Source: Ophiostoma sp. CBS 140.51
Lineage: Eukaryota; Ascomycota; Sordariomycetes; Ophiostomatales; Ophiostomataceae
Assembly (NCBI GenBank): GCA_029298735.1
Contig: JANSLP010000067.1
Coordinates: 1-64,000 of the forward strand
Reading direction: 5' to 3'
DNA: 64,000 bases
Below the pieces are notes generated by a model. It worked only from the letters and a program-made list of their open reading frames with translations. It did no database searches and was not told the origin of the DNA. Every line of letters starts with the position of its first letter. Positions within the stretch are counted from its first letter, which is position 1. Below, one piece after another: positions 33,411 through 46,460 of the stretch. The position numbers were made by a program, and so were the translations under genes.

Positions 33411-35529
33411 GGTGTATGTGTCCGTGTGAGTGTGTGAGAAAGAGCTGGCTCAAAAAGAGGATGAGTGACGTGGTGCCTTCTCAATTAGAGAACGAGTTAC
33501 CACTGTGTAAGTCGGTCGGTCTATAATTTAGGCTCCGATTAAGTGAGAAAGTAATGAATATGAATGATTAAATGGCCATATGCTACTGTCGAGATGCCCG
33601 ATGGATGAAAAGAAATACAAAAGAAGTGATCGAAAGGGATGACGAGATGAGACGTTGATGTGCCGGCTTTATTGCTGCCTTATCACTCGTATTGTTGATA
33701 AGCTTTGATGAGTCGTCGATTGATTCAAAGAGTTGTCAAGTCGGGACGATGAGTTGTTCTTCTACACGTTCAAACCTAAAAAGGTTTCCATGTCGCGTCG
33801 CAGCTCTCCAGCCTTGCAGCTTTTCTCAAGTCGCAAATTACTAGCGTCGATTTTATCGCTTAGTCATACCTTTATCTGCCTTTATATGCATAAAATGCAT
33901 ATATCCGAACGTCATGTCATGGGCAACGGGGCAGCAACCAGCCGCACAGCGCATTCCTCTCGTGACATCTCAGAATAAGTGTCGATAATTTACAAAAATT
34001 ACCTTTTACAAGCATCGTGAAATCAAATTTCTACGACTTTCACGATGTCAATCTCAATTGAATGATTTTTAGTTTGATTTTCGCCACCTGCCACTGGTAC
34101 ACAACCTCGAAAGTAAACAAATGATTCAAGCAGCCAGAGCTGCTAAACAAGAAAAAAGAACAAGAACAAGAAAGAGAAAGAGAAAATCAAAAAGGTATCA
34201 AATGAAGCACTCTTTCCAGAGAAAGAGACCCCCAAAAAAGAATAGAAGAAAAGAAAAAGTGGAAACAAACAACAAGAAAGGTATCCGTAAACGTCTTCTG
34301 TCTTTTTTCTGCAACCAGATTACATCAACTGTATCTTTCTCTCCAACTGACATTTCCAACATAGTCTTCCGCGACATTAGTATCTTTTTCTTTTCTTCCA
34401 ATCCCTCCTCTTCTTTCCTCCCCAACGTAGCTTTTTGCGACTAAAACAATGGGCAGGTGTATGCTTTGTAGAATGAATATGTACAATGCGAAACAGAAAA
34501 GGGGGCAATGGTGATGCAAGGGTAGATGCTCGCAAAAAAAGAAAACAAAACATGCGGCGGGTATGCTGTGCCATATCGCCTCCTTGCCCTTTCTCTATTA
34601 GTGTCGACTTGTATGGGTGTCGACAGGTGGAAGGACAAGGAGTTGGCAGTGTTGTAATGCAACGCAGTATGATGCAACAAAAGCAAATTGTGAAGGAGTG
34701 TATTAAAAGACGTCGGTATGTCTGGTTGTGGTTGAATATGCTGGTAAACGCTTGGATATGCTTTTTCTTGTATGGTGTAGTTGCGGGATTCGCGTCTTGT
34801 ATTAATGCTCTTGAGGCTTTTGATTATGTGTCGAAGGTGATTCGTCGAAGGCGACTCGATGTTGTGCGGTGGGATTAAGTATTAAGGAGTGTAAGAGTTG
34901 TCGGGTCGCAGATAAGACGAAGCAAAAAGGGCACATGCATGCAGGCAAACAGAAAGCAAACAAGGCTGGCAAAAGCATAAAGCAGAGCAAGAATAAAGCA
35001 AGAAGCAAGGCTAAGCTGGAACGCAGTGGCGGTGGTAAAATGAATTGATGATGCTGATGATGAATCTCAATGTACTGTGGTAGAGTGCTCTCCCCGAAAA
35101 TGCAGAAAATGCAGGGGTAGAAAAGCAAAAAGAGAAAAAAAATGATAATACACAGGCCCAGAGCCAAACTCCAAGGCAAGAAAGAAGCAAAAAAGGTTCT
35201 CAAAAAGAATGATGGTGACAAGAAAAAACCTCAAAAGCCAAAATGTAATGATGCAGGCTTGAAAACGCCAATGAAAAAAGGAAAGTGGTAGTAAAAAAAT
35301 GAGGATCAAAAAGGATCAAGATGAGGTCAAGAAAGGACCAAAAAAGAAGAAGAAGAAAGAGACAGAAAGGAAAGGAAAGATCGGACATTATTGTACACCG
35401 CATGTTCCATAACAAAACAAAAAAAGAATAAAAGTTCATGGGGAATCATGGGACAAGAAAGGACAAAAAAAATGAAAGAAAGGTAGTGGTTATCATGAAA
35501 ATGTGTGAGTGTGTGGATCATCGTAATGA
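33411..35529. other. Intergenic between DRN1-like and CDC25
   Basis: It holds the promoter of the minus-strand DRN1-like gene (right of 33410) and the 3' UTR of CDC25 (left of 35530). An AT-rich patch at about 33970-34080 contains a perfect 10-bp inverted repeat. Many A-rich stretches on the plus strand; no coding frame of protein-like composition. Confidence 0.45.
34013..34047. repeat. Perfect 10-bp inverted repeat with 15-nt loop
   Basis: CATCGTGAAA at 34013-34022 is the reverse complement of TTTCACGATG at 34038-34047. No T run follows directly, so a classical terminator is not indicated. Confidence 0.75.
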
Positions 35530-37566
35530 CTAGTACGACGCCATGCGACGAGCGTGGCCACGATCACTACCGAGAATGGGCGAGCCAAAGCCCAGAGCCA
35601 TAGCAGGCACAGGCGACGAGTCCAGCGACAGCAGGTTGGACGAGTTCACACTGCGACCGGGCGCGATGGGCGAGGAGACGTCGTTGAACTGGAAGGGCTT
35701 TTGGCCGAGGGCACTGCCACGGCCGCATGCGGCAGTCGGGCTAGCATCATGTTGGCCAAAGGCAAAAGTCTGGGCGCGGTGCAGGCCCTTGCGGTTCTGC
35801 TTGAGGCGGCCCATGCCACGCTCGCAGGCGAAAGCGTGCTCGGCGGCATCCATCTCGACGTAGGCCTGGGGGTAGCAGCGGCAAGGGTGCTCCCCAAAGA
35901 AACCGCTGTAGCCACCATCCAGAATGTACAGCTCAGGAAACGACAGGCGAGGGTAGTGCTCAGCGTTCACGGCACGATCCTCGGCGCGAATGTGGCGCGC
36001 CATAAGAGGTGCACGGTGGGCCGAGTACTCGCAGTGCAGCACGATGAGCGTACGGCCGCGGCACTCAAGTGGTGCCGGAGAGCCATCAGTTGGGTTGGAG
36101 CGGAACAGGTGCGTAGCCAGCAGGTCCTTGTCATTGTAGTTGATGGCCTCGTTAATGTGGCCACCCTCGTACTCGTACTCGAAGCGACAGTCAATGATGA
36201 GCTTACTGTCAAAGGAGTCGTTAAACTGGCCATCGAGAACGCGGAGCAGAGTGGCACGGTCGATGCGGGGGATGGAGTCGTTCTGGCCTTCGGGGAAGAA
36301 GTGGGGCAGAGCTGGCGTCTGGGGAGCATTGATCGCCTCATCGGTGTCCATGACGGAAGTTAGTAGAGAGGGCTGCAGGCCAGACGGTGCAGTGGCACCG
36401 GCACCCGCGCCCTCGTCACGCTTGGGCTTCATCATGTCAATGGGGTTCTCAAACATGCTCAGTGACCGACGGTACTGTCTCCGTGGGCGAACAAAGGAGC
36501 TCGACTGGCGGCGGATGTGGCCGTTGATGGGCGAACCGGTACGCGAGCTTGACGCAGAGCCGGCATTGCTCATCGAGACGAAAGAAGGCCGCGAGCGGAT
36601 CGGGCCACCAACGCCAGAACCAGAGGCGGCACTGGCATTGGCACAGGGGCTGTGGGAGGTCTGAGGCCGACGCTCGGCAAGGGGTTGTGACGCCGCAGGC
36701 TGCGGCGGGGACTCCTGAAAGCATTCGGACAGGGAGAGTGAGGAAGAGTTGGCGCTGGGAGCAGCAGGTGGCAGACGGCTCTCGCCAAAGCGGAAGAAGG
36801 GGAGCTGGTTGTCAGAGTGCATGCGGGTCGGTCCAGCAAAGGAATAACCCTTGGCACGAGTGAGCGAAGCTCGCCGGGGCAGCTTTCTACGTCTACATTT
36901 GTTAGTGGGCAAAAAGTGTTAAGTGAACTATGGTGGGTGGACTCCAACATACTCAAGAGCACTGGCCAGGGTTCTCGACGGCTCCAAGGCTATTGGTATC
37001 GAAGCAGCAACGGGTACCGGTGCCGGTGCGGCTGCGGCAGGCTGTGGCGGGCAGGGCGACTCGAGCATCATCTGGTCGTTCTGATCGTTGGTCGTCGGGC
37101 ACGGCGAGGCTGGCGAGGACATGGAAGACATCTGCATCTCGGTCTCGGCAGCCACGAAAGCAGCCACGACCTTCTTGGGCACGGGTGTCATGTCCATGAG
37201 GGCCTCGACGGGGAGAGGGGACGAGGAGACCAATGGCGGTGCCTTGAGCGAGTGGCAGGCGGTTGTGAAGAGAGCACGGCGGGGCGTAGGAAAGCGAGGG
37301 CTGTTTTCTTCGCCAATGGAGAAGTTCTGGCACAGGTCGGCGGCCAAGGAGCCGGCAGGCGAAGAGCCGTGGACGGGGCCGAAGCACTCCTGGTTCAACT
37401 GGTCACGAATGCTAAACGCACCACCATTACCGGAACCATTGAGGCCACGGCCGTTGCTGCGAGGCTTGCCGGGCGACAGACGAACTCGCAGGTTTGTGAA
37501 AAGATCCCGCTTGCCAAAGGGAGCTACTGGCCGGTGCATGGCGGCCAGTGGCGAGGAAGTCTCCAT
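35530..37566 (-). CDS. M-phase inducer phosphatase Cdc25
   Basis: Exon 1 is 37566-36953 and exon 2 is 36892-35530, with a 60-nt intron (GTATGT donor, ACTAAC branch, GTAG acceptor). The product is 658 residues. The C-terminal rhodanese-like catalytic domain shows IPRIDRATLLRVLDGQF, LIIDCRFEYEYEGGHI, the active-site loop HCEYSAHRAP with Cys492 as nucleophile and the following Arg for phosphate binding, and YPRLSFPELYILDGGYSGFF. Cdc25 removes inhibitory phosphates from Thr/Tyr of Cdk1 and triggers mitosis; the Aspergillus form is NimT. The N-terminal 300 residues are Ser/Pro-rich, with many SP/TP sites expected to be phosphorylated, and contain RSLSMFENPIDMM near the domain border. Several hundred bases to kilobases upstream are purine-rich on the plus strand (CT-rich in the sense strand), consistent with a long leader. 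Confidence 0.95.
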
Positions 37567-40500
37567 GGTGAGGTAGGAGAGAGGAAAGATGTGTGGAGAA
37601 GAGGTTGAAGAGGGAGTTGATCAGGCCGTCGAAAGCCTGACCAACGTCGACTACTGGATTAATGCAGCGTGAAAGAGTCGGCGCCTTTTTAACAAAGGCG
37701 AGTCGAGAAACCGGAGAAGGGTGATATAAATCGTCGTTCGTCTTCTTTATCGTCTTTCAGATATGTCCTCGTGGTCGGTCCTGCGATCACGTATGCGAGA
37801 GAGGAAGGCGGGCGGAGGAGGGTAGACAGTGGGTGTTAAAGAGCCGGTGTGCCTGTCGACATTGAGGTGGTCGTGTGAAGTCTGGAATCGTGGCGGTAGA
37901 AGTGAAGTCGAACCGAATATCATGGATAAGGACCGGTGACGAAGTCGAGTGTCGTGTGAGGCCGTCGGGGAGGAGACGGCCGTGATAAAAGAAATTCGAA
38001 GAGTGCCGAAGAGGTCGAGTGAGTTTGTCGAGGGCCGTCGTGCTTGTCGATGGCAAGGTGTCGAGTTGTCGAGGGTGTCGAGATATGGAGTTGTCGATAT
38101 GTGAGGAAAGAACACCCAAGAGAAAGAAGAGGTGTGTGGAGGGGAGGTAGTGAGTAGAAGAAGGTCAAGGTGAAGCCAAATGGTGGAACAATTGGTTGGA
38201 GCTGTTGCACCGAGCAACCGTAGGCCAAGGGGAGGAAGAGGGGATGTGATAGTGAAGAGAGACGTCAAGCAAGGGCGGCGAGAGAGGAGACCAGATGGGG
38301 CCGACGATGGAAGAAAAGGAAGAGAGGAAGCGAGAGGCGGAGTGGGGGACAAAAGAAAGAAAAAAGGTGGGTGAGGTGAGGAACAAAAGAAAAGAAAAAG
38401 GAAGGAAAGGCAAAAGAGGGAAAAGGGCAAACGACGAGGAAAGAGGCAGAGCGACGAGAGACACAGAGAGAAGGAAGGAACGAAGCAGCGAAGATCTGCA
38501 CGTTTGTTCGGTGTGGAACTTGGTTTTCAGAATGTTCTGAAATTCTGTACCGTCTTGTTTCGGCAGGCGGGCGTGTCGCTGCTTCCCTCTTCTGGTCGGT
38601 GGTCGGCGGGCGTGCTATGACATATGGCAACCGAAGTACTTTGTACCGTCGTAGCTTCCCGTTCCGGATTCTCTGTGTGGTTTTGTCTTTCCGCTCTTTC
38701 CTTTTCGCAAAGCGTCACACACCTTGCGGTCGTTGGTGAGAAAGAAGAAAGAAAAAGAGAGAGAAAAAAGAGGAGTAGGTTGTCAGGGGAGATCGTGCAA
38801 GTACGGAGTCACAGAAGAAGTTCAGTGAGCAAAAAAGCGTCCCCAAAAAACAGGCTGCATATGCAATGCAGCAGCGGTTCGGGGGCTGCAAGTCGCACCT
38901 GCGTTCAGGCCTAAAATGGTGGAGTTACAGGGGACAGAGGCTGAGAGGGAAGGGGCGGTGGAGACGGCGAAGAGACGAAAAGAGAGACGCAAGAAAAAAA
39001 GAAGGAAGACCGAAGACGGCAACCGTGACCAGCCAACAGGGCGGGAAGAGCCACCCACTGGCAGTGGAGGTCATGGAGGTCATTGCTCGGTCTGCTGGCG
39101 AACCAGAGTGCAGCTGACAGCGGATTGGCCGCCCCCTGGCAGGGTTGTTAGGGTCGCTGGGTACCTGACTACGGCGCACTACGGCGCACTACGGGAAGTA
39201 TTGAGTGTATTACAAGGAAAATACAGCGTGATACGCCGTGATACAGCCTTCCAACTTTCGACACAGCCAGCCCGCTTCCTATTCCTTGGCGGGGTCTGAC
39301 CTTCTGAGAGGTCAGAGGACAGACGATATGGAGAAAAGAAAAAAGATCAGATGCAACAACGCCAACAAGGTTTTCTCTTTTCCTAGCGCCGTCTCCTGGG
39401 GGGCCCGTAAGCGCTGCGGCGGAGAAACGGTAGGGCGGGCGGCAGGGCGACCCCATAGCAACAGAGGTACGTATCGCTGTATCGGCGGACTCGTAGCGCG
39501 ACTTCAGGGCCGACTCCACTGTAGGATGGAGACCAAGCCAAGATCCCCCCCCAAAAGCGCCCCAAAAACCGATCATCTCTCAGTTTCTCAGGTGAAATGT
39601 GAACGTGAGCTGGCATTGTTTGCGCGGAAGCACGCGATGTCGTGCTGGAGCCAAATGCCAGGCGAGAGGTACGGTCTTGGATGGGAGAGACGATCACTGA
39701 CGAAGAAAGACGCAACAACGGAAAGAGGAGAAAAGAGGAGATGAGGAGAACAGAGTGGGAAAGGTAAGCGAAAATGTCACCCAAAATTTAGTGAGGGTCA
39801 CTGAGATTCGCTGTCAATATGCAGAGGCAAGATACAGGACCCAGAGAAAATATCCAGAAAATATCCAGACCAGAGACGAAAGAGACAAAAGACCCAACGA
39901 CCAACCCAATGTAGACCGGCTGGTGCACATCGGTCTTCAATAGCCAGCTAAAGACACATGCGAGACCCAGTGCTTTCTTACACCTTTTTGTGTCGGTCGC
40001 AATCCAACAAACAGCGCCGACGATGGCGCTTGTCGTCATCTATTCCCATTTCTCCTCTCTTTTTCTCTCTTTTTTTCTCACGCGCCCGCAAGTCCTTATC
40101 TTACGGCATTTTCTTGTTCCTTTCGTGTCTTTCCTCGTTCCTCGTTTCCTTTCCCACGAGCTGAGAAAACTTCAGCTGTCATAGACATGCCGCTCTAACC
40201 ACAACCAGCACCCCAGTTCTTTTCTTTTCATGGCTCTCTTTTTTTTCGCGCCCGTCGTCGGCAGGCCAATTTCTCGAGAGTCTCCCTGGCGGCAATGTGG
40301 AGCTGCCAACTGGCAAAGTCGAAGCTGGTCCGTGGGTAGTGGGTGAGTCTACGAAGGTATCTTCTTGAGGTTTCTCGTCTCCTCATCGGAGAGAGGACCC
40401 CGGTCGCCCTTGTTTCGGAATCTTGATCCTTCCAGGCCTGGCCGTGAGAAAAGAGACTGCAAAGGCAAGAGAGATACGACTGCGACGATATTTCCCGGGT

Positions 40501-41700
40501 GCCGTCATTTTGAAGCCACTGGCTCCTGGACTGGAGAATTGGTGGACATGGCTTGGCCAGACCAGACTAGACTGGACCGAAACTGGGCTTGACTTGCGAC
40601 TTGGTGCGAGCGCTATTGAATCTATTAGTCGTGTCGAAACAGCATGCCTCAGTAGACAAGCCAAGAAGCGAATCGCGCAACGGACTGGCCGGTTGAAAAA
40701 GATATCGTACGCCAACATAAGTATGTACGCCAGTGCATACACGATGAAAGCACGATACGATGTGCACTATGAGGGTCAACGTCTGAGAGGGTCAAGAAGG
40801 GGGCCAAATTCCGATCCAAACAATCGCAACGGGCACGATGCAAACACGATAACGTGCAAGGGCGAGCGTTGCACGAAACGAAACGACGAAATAGAAACGG
40901 ACGAGCACAGGGACGCTGGGGCACTGGAGCACAAGAAACCACGATACAAGATACCCGCTCGACCATGAAAATCAAACAAGAGAATAGCACAGCAAAAGTC
41001 AATACGACGGAGCACATTGCAACCCGTGTGGAATAAGGCGTATGGAATATGGAGAAGAGGGAGAATTGCACGACCGCTCACGTTGCAATTGCAAGCCAAA
41101 AGGTGCCAGCCAAGCAGGTGAGGGCAGGGAGAGCAGGGGAGAACAGGGAGAAAGCTCTTCCCATGCGACCATGGAGGACAAGATTTGAACGGTCTGAGGC
41201 AAAAGGCGCCCCTTCATCTCGCACAGGAATGAAAGAGACGAGGAACGTGCCGTGTGCACACGCTTCACGCACTCTGTCTGTTGCAACGCAGTGTCTTAAA
41301 AAGGGAGACAGAGTGACAAAAGAAGGTGACAAAAAGAAGCTTGGGCCAGGCGTGCCGCCTCCGGGCAGATGAAGACCGAGATGAAGTCACAAAAAAGAAA
41401 GAGAGACAATCAAAAACGTCTCCAAAAGAGTCTCCAAAAAAAAATCAAAGAAACCCAATACAAAGTAGTTATGAGACACAAGAGGGGCAAAGACGGGGCC
41501 GAAGAGGAACCCAGACGGGGGGCCCAAGAGCTCCAAAAAATGGGCATGTAATAAACGGATGCAAGGGAGGTGAAGAACCAACGGACATTTGACAAAGAGT
41601 TCATGAGGATATGAGTGCCGGATATGGCAGATGAGGAGATGGGCAGATTGAAATGGGGCCGAGACCCAAAAGACCAAGACCAACACGGCTCCAGTTGTGA
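37567..41700. other. Gene-free, CT-rich in the CDC25 sense strand
   Basis: Over about 4 kb the plus strand is rich in G and A, so the minus strand, the sense strand of CDC25, is CT-rich. This fits a long transcribed leader or upstream control region of CDC25. Small tandem repeats occur at 39168-39194. Open frames are low-complexity and not convincing. Confidence 0.45.
39168..39194. repeat. Tandem 10-bp units, 2.7 copies
   Basis: ACTACGGCGC is repeated at 39168, 39178 and (partly) 39188. It is followed by two GTGATAC words at about 39228-39245. Confidence 0.7.
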
Positions 41701-44680
41701 GGCGGATATGGTTCTTACTTTATTCTTAATATTGTCTTTTGACAATTGTCGATGAAGGCCGTTTGCGAGATCCCATTTGCTGTTCGGTGCCCTGTTTTCA
41801 GCGCTGTCTTTTCTGGTTTTGTTCGTCGCTCTTTTTCACGCTTTTTCTCTGTTGTTCTCTCCTAAATTTGGGTTGACGTGACCTTGATTTCCTGCACTCT
41901 GGTTGGCTCGCGTGCGACGCGAAAGTAAATAAAGCTGTTTTGGTGTAAAAGAGGGGCGGCGCGTCCGTCCCGCCAAGCTACTGTGGAAGTGTGTGTGGCA
42001 GCGTGCGCCACTGAGATACAGCGGTCGTGCACCTTGTGTGCCGTCGCAATAGCGGCGAAACGTGGTTGCCAGGTGTCTCTAGCAACTTTATTACAGGGAC
42101 AGCCCCAGCGTATTCCTCCGTCCAAGGTGTAGCTGCTGTACTGTGTGGACTTGGTCGGTTGCTGTGGTTCGCTGGATCCACCTGAGCCCCCAAGCGCCGC
42201 CGTACTCTGTCCACTCACACAGCCTCCATCCTGCCGTGACATCAGCTCGACTCGAACAAGACAAGCATTTCCACACTCATACTGTGCATGCTTCCTTGCT
42301 CGCAAGCTGCTCATCTCCATTTGTTGAATTTTTACCTGGCTCGCCTGGATCGGAGTTTTTCTTTTTCTCTTGCCCTCTTTGGGGTCCATTCTCTTTTCCT
42401 TTTTGAGAACAGCAGCCTTCCCAGTCCGTCGTAGCGCCGGGCACTCCAAGAGAATCCCGTCCATGCTTTTTCTTCTTTCTCTTTTCCCTCAGCTCCAGTC
42501 CCACGGGGAAAAGCAAGCAAAAAAAGTACAAGCGAGTCGCCGGCGAAGATGTCACCAAACTGTAAATGGAATGATCAGCACGGCTGCAATCTCGATGGGC
42601 GGTGAGAAGATGGACAGATGACGGGATGCTCGATGCAGCTCGATTTTGAGGTTGGCTGAGGTCGGTTGACAGGCACATTGCCACAAAAAGAACCAACGGC
42701 AGAAAGGCTGTCGGCCCGTGGAGAGGTGCGATGAAAAAAGAATGCACGAGGAACGCCATTCCGGTCGCTACGGCGTCAAAATGTCGACCGTGAAAGCCGG
42801 CCAGAGCCTTGTTTTTTTCTACCCTCGGAGGTCGGCAGACTGTCCAAAAGGCCTAAAAGTACGAGGTACTCGATACAACGTCTACTCTCGCCAATCTGTC
42901 TTTGCCAGACACGCAACGAAAATGAATCTTCTTTCTTCTTTTGCTTTTGCTCACCAAGTCTCAACATGGACGAAGCCTTCTGGCATGCGTCAAAACGATT
43001 GCAGTGGAGATGTATCCATCAGCCTCAACCGGCCAAGTCAACGGACACACAAAGTTGAGGGTCAAAGTGAAAGACAAAAAGTATCTAAAGTACCTGCATG
43101 TTGTCTCCAGTCTGCTGCGTCTCGTAAAGTCCTTTTGCTCTTCGTTTTTCTTCTTCACTGTCCACTTCTCCTGCAAGCTCTCCCCCTTCCCTCAAAGAAT
43201 CTCCCCTCCCGTGCACCTCAGACCGGGAAGAAATTCAAAAAGGACGCGTTGCAGGGGAAAGGATGGAGCTCCCCTGGTCACCTCCCCCTCCTTTCTGAAC
43301 CTCTGGACCGTTTCCCCTCCCTTCTTTCTCCTCGTCGCCCCGGCAGCTATGGGGGTGGTGGGGTTTTCTTTCTTTCTTCTCTCACAACCACTATTCTCCT
43401 TTCAGAGCGCCGTAATTCATGGTGACGAACCACAGCCCAGATGTGCCATTTTGTCTCTTTGATGAGGGTATCCCTGCCGCCTCCATAAGGCGGGCTGTGC
43501 AAAAGGATTTTGAGAACACTTTCTCACGCACACACTTTCCGCACTCTTCCCTCGTTCTCGCTCTCTCCCCTTCTGGCGCTCGACCTCGGTTTCCGCTTTT
43601 GGTCGTATGTTTTGTTTTTTCCACACAGGGACAGAAATCCTAGCAGGGCGAACAGGCGACCTATTCACTTCTCGACAGGGGACAGCAAAGCTGAAGCTGT
43701 CAGAAAGAGGAGCAATGCCTGTCCCCTGTTGTTCGATCCTCCCCGATGTCCCAATGCAAAACAAGAAACTTATTGCGATGACTCGGGGACTTGGAGAGTG
43801 ACTTGAATACTTGGGTGGATACTCGGATACTTGAAGTGACTTCAGTGACTTCGTCCTTCATATTGTCAGATACCTCCGGGCCTTTCCATATCTCGCCGTG
43901 TCTCATGGCCCATTGGAAATCTCCGAGCCTTGAGACCAGAGACCAATATTCCCATATTTCTTGGCCGGTCTTTCGATATCCAACAACGTTATTTCCTCGT
44001 ATCGAGACGCGTTCTTGAGGGCTTGCCCTCGCTTGCTATTGTTCCCAGTGACGGGAGAAGGCTGAGAAATCTAACAATCTGCCATCTTCATAAAAAAGGG
44101 ACCGAACGGGGAGGGCCGAGGTCAAACATACTACACACACAAGGATATTGGAATGGCTGAATGTTGGAGGCGGCAAGACGACACGAGAAATCTCGAGATA
44201 AGGGACTTTTGTAGGCGCGGGGCGAGATGAACAGACATCAAAGCCTCGAGACATACCCGTACTCGCATTGTAGAATATCTCACTTCGGAGCTTTTGCTAC
44301 ATCGTCTGTTCGGACACATTCTTTGAGAGACAGAAGTCAAATACGAGACAGACGGCAAGCGCGCGACCAGCTTGCCCGATCAAGGAGGTGTCCTGTCGGT
44401 CAGTCGACTGTCTTTTGTCGACTTTGTCTTTTTGTCAGGATGTCTCTGTGTCTCGCAATTCTGTCCCGACGACGTGTTGCTTTGCCGCCCGTGTCTACAT
44501 TCCTGTGCCGGCGTGGCCCGCGTTCTGAGATGTGTGTCTGGCGTGCCACACCATTGCAGCAAAACTCGCACTCGAGAATAATGCGTGCGCACGGGACGAC
44601 GGAGTCTGTCCTCCCCCACTGTCTCGTTTTCTCCCTTGCGTCTTTTTCTTCACGTCCTCTATCTCTCACTGTCTGCATAT

Positions 44681-44700
44681 TGCATGCATGGATGCATGCA
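44681..44700. repeat. Near-perfect palindrome of TGCATG words
   Basis: TGCATGCAT, two G, then ATGCATGCA; the arms are exact reverse complements. CATGCATG words are typical protein-binding sites, but no function can be assigned from sequence. Confidence 0.7.
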
Positions 44701-45396
44701 TGATCTTCTTCTTTGTCCCTTCTCCCGCTTTCTTCTTGCTTTTTCTCTCTTTACTTCTCCTTATCGCCTGTTTTAGCCCAGCGTTACGAACCTGTTGTTG
44801 GCCGTCCCCGGTTCTTGCAAAACGCATGCATTTGAACGCTTTACGAGCATGTTTACAACGAACACCCGCAAGGGCCTCTACAAGGCCCCGGCCAGGTTTG
44901 CCATGTTTCGGGAGATGCGGCTCCCAGGATAAACTGTTCGCAGAAACTGCCCTTGAACCGTTCTTGAACTGTCTGTAGTTTTCATCACTGCCAGTTGTTG
45001 ACAGGGACGATGGAAAACGCCGCCCGAGTTCTCAATGCTCACATGCGTTCGTGCGAAACTTGTCTCCTTGCCCTTGTCTTCTTTCTTCCTTCTTCCTTGC
45101 CTCTTGCCTTGCTAAAAACGTCCAAAACGACGGTGGGCGGGCTGAGCCACGGGGCGGGGGATTTCGAGAAGAGAGACAGGGGAGCTTCCACGAAGCAACA
45201 AAGGGGGTGGTGAGAAGGATGTTTTGAAAATATAAATCATGGATAGTCAATGGTCACATTCAACAGTTCTCAATGGTCAAGATTCAAGGGTGGTCCCGCG
45301 TTCATTACGTCGTTGATGTTGGTGTGCACCCTTCATCGCCGAATTTTGTCGTTTTTCCGACGCACACTTATTTCTGACAGACACACCACTCGAGGC

Positions 45397-45432
45397 CACC
45401 ACAAGGACACCACCAAGGACACCACCAAGGCA
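45397..45432. repeat. Short tandem repeat of about 12 bp
   Basis: Units like ACCAAGGACACC are repeated almost three times. Minor satellite. Confidence 0.6.
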
Positions 45433-46460
45433 AGGCACAATGCCTCAATGCGCATCAACCCCGCCCGGGATGGCAGTCGAAGGATCTATCTTTGACGATG
45501 GCAACAAAGAGCTGACAAAACAGCCAGTGCCTACACAGTCCTGAGTATGAGCCTTGAACCTTGAGCCTCTTCGCCGAGCTTGCCAGCTTGCATCCTCTTT
45601 CGTTCCTCCTCTCTTCCCTGCAGTCCATCGCCCCTCCTTTGATGCATCCTTCCCTTGTGTACCCGAAACAGCCATCTCAAATAAATACATGATCCCGAAA
45701 GTGAGTACGATCTATTGAACTTTTTAAATGGAACAAAGAGGAAAAGAAGAAACAACCGTGCGTCAGAAAGGCTGTTCCTGCGAGCTGCCGGATGCGTTGT
45801 TTTTTGTCTGCTTCTTCCACCCTGTCGCTTCCTTCTCTTCCTTTTCTTTCCGCTTTTGCATCGCAAGGGAGAAGGAGGGGAAGCCAAAGAGAAGCTACTT
45901 TCACGACGTAATTGCAAGGGATGGTATCAGAGAGAAAGGATGGTCAAAAAGAGTGTGTGTGGTGCTTGCTGGGCGCTGATGCAATTCGCGGCGTAGCGCC
46001 GGTCATTCGGCTTTTTTGTCTCTTTTCGCTTTTGTTTACTTTCTGCACTATCTTTTTTGCTCAGCCGACAACCCCTCTTCACCGCTTCTTTTTCCCCTCA
46101 TCTCGATGCACCCCTTTTAGCTTTGCCGATGCATCGTATTGTTCCCTGTTTTCGCTTTGGCGAGTTGCTTGGTTTGTGTGTCGTGACGTTTTGGATTTCT
46201 GTGGTTGAATGCAAAGGCATAATGTTGTGTTTGTAACAAAAAGTAAACAAATGACGTACAGTGCAACCAGCGTGAAAAGTCGCGCAGCGCGTTCTAAAAG
46301 CATTGGACCAACAAAACAAGTGGTGGGGGCTTCAGGTGTGGGTGAGCGCTGCGCGTGGTCACGTTACCTACTGGGGCGCTGTGTTGCCTCACGTGAGCTT
46401 CACTCTCGCTCTTCTCTCTCACACCCAACCTCACATCTCGGCGGAAAGGACAATAAATAT

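Larger units (their letters stand above)
41701..46460. other. Gene-free, CT-rich on the plus strand
   Basis: The strand bias flips here: C and T dominate the plus strand for several kilobases, yet no plus-strand gene lies downstream, since the next gene (47381-49273) is on the minus strand. No protein-like frame was found. An unannotated plus-strand non-coding transcript is one explanation. Confidence 0.4.
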
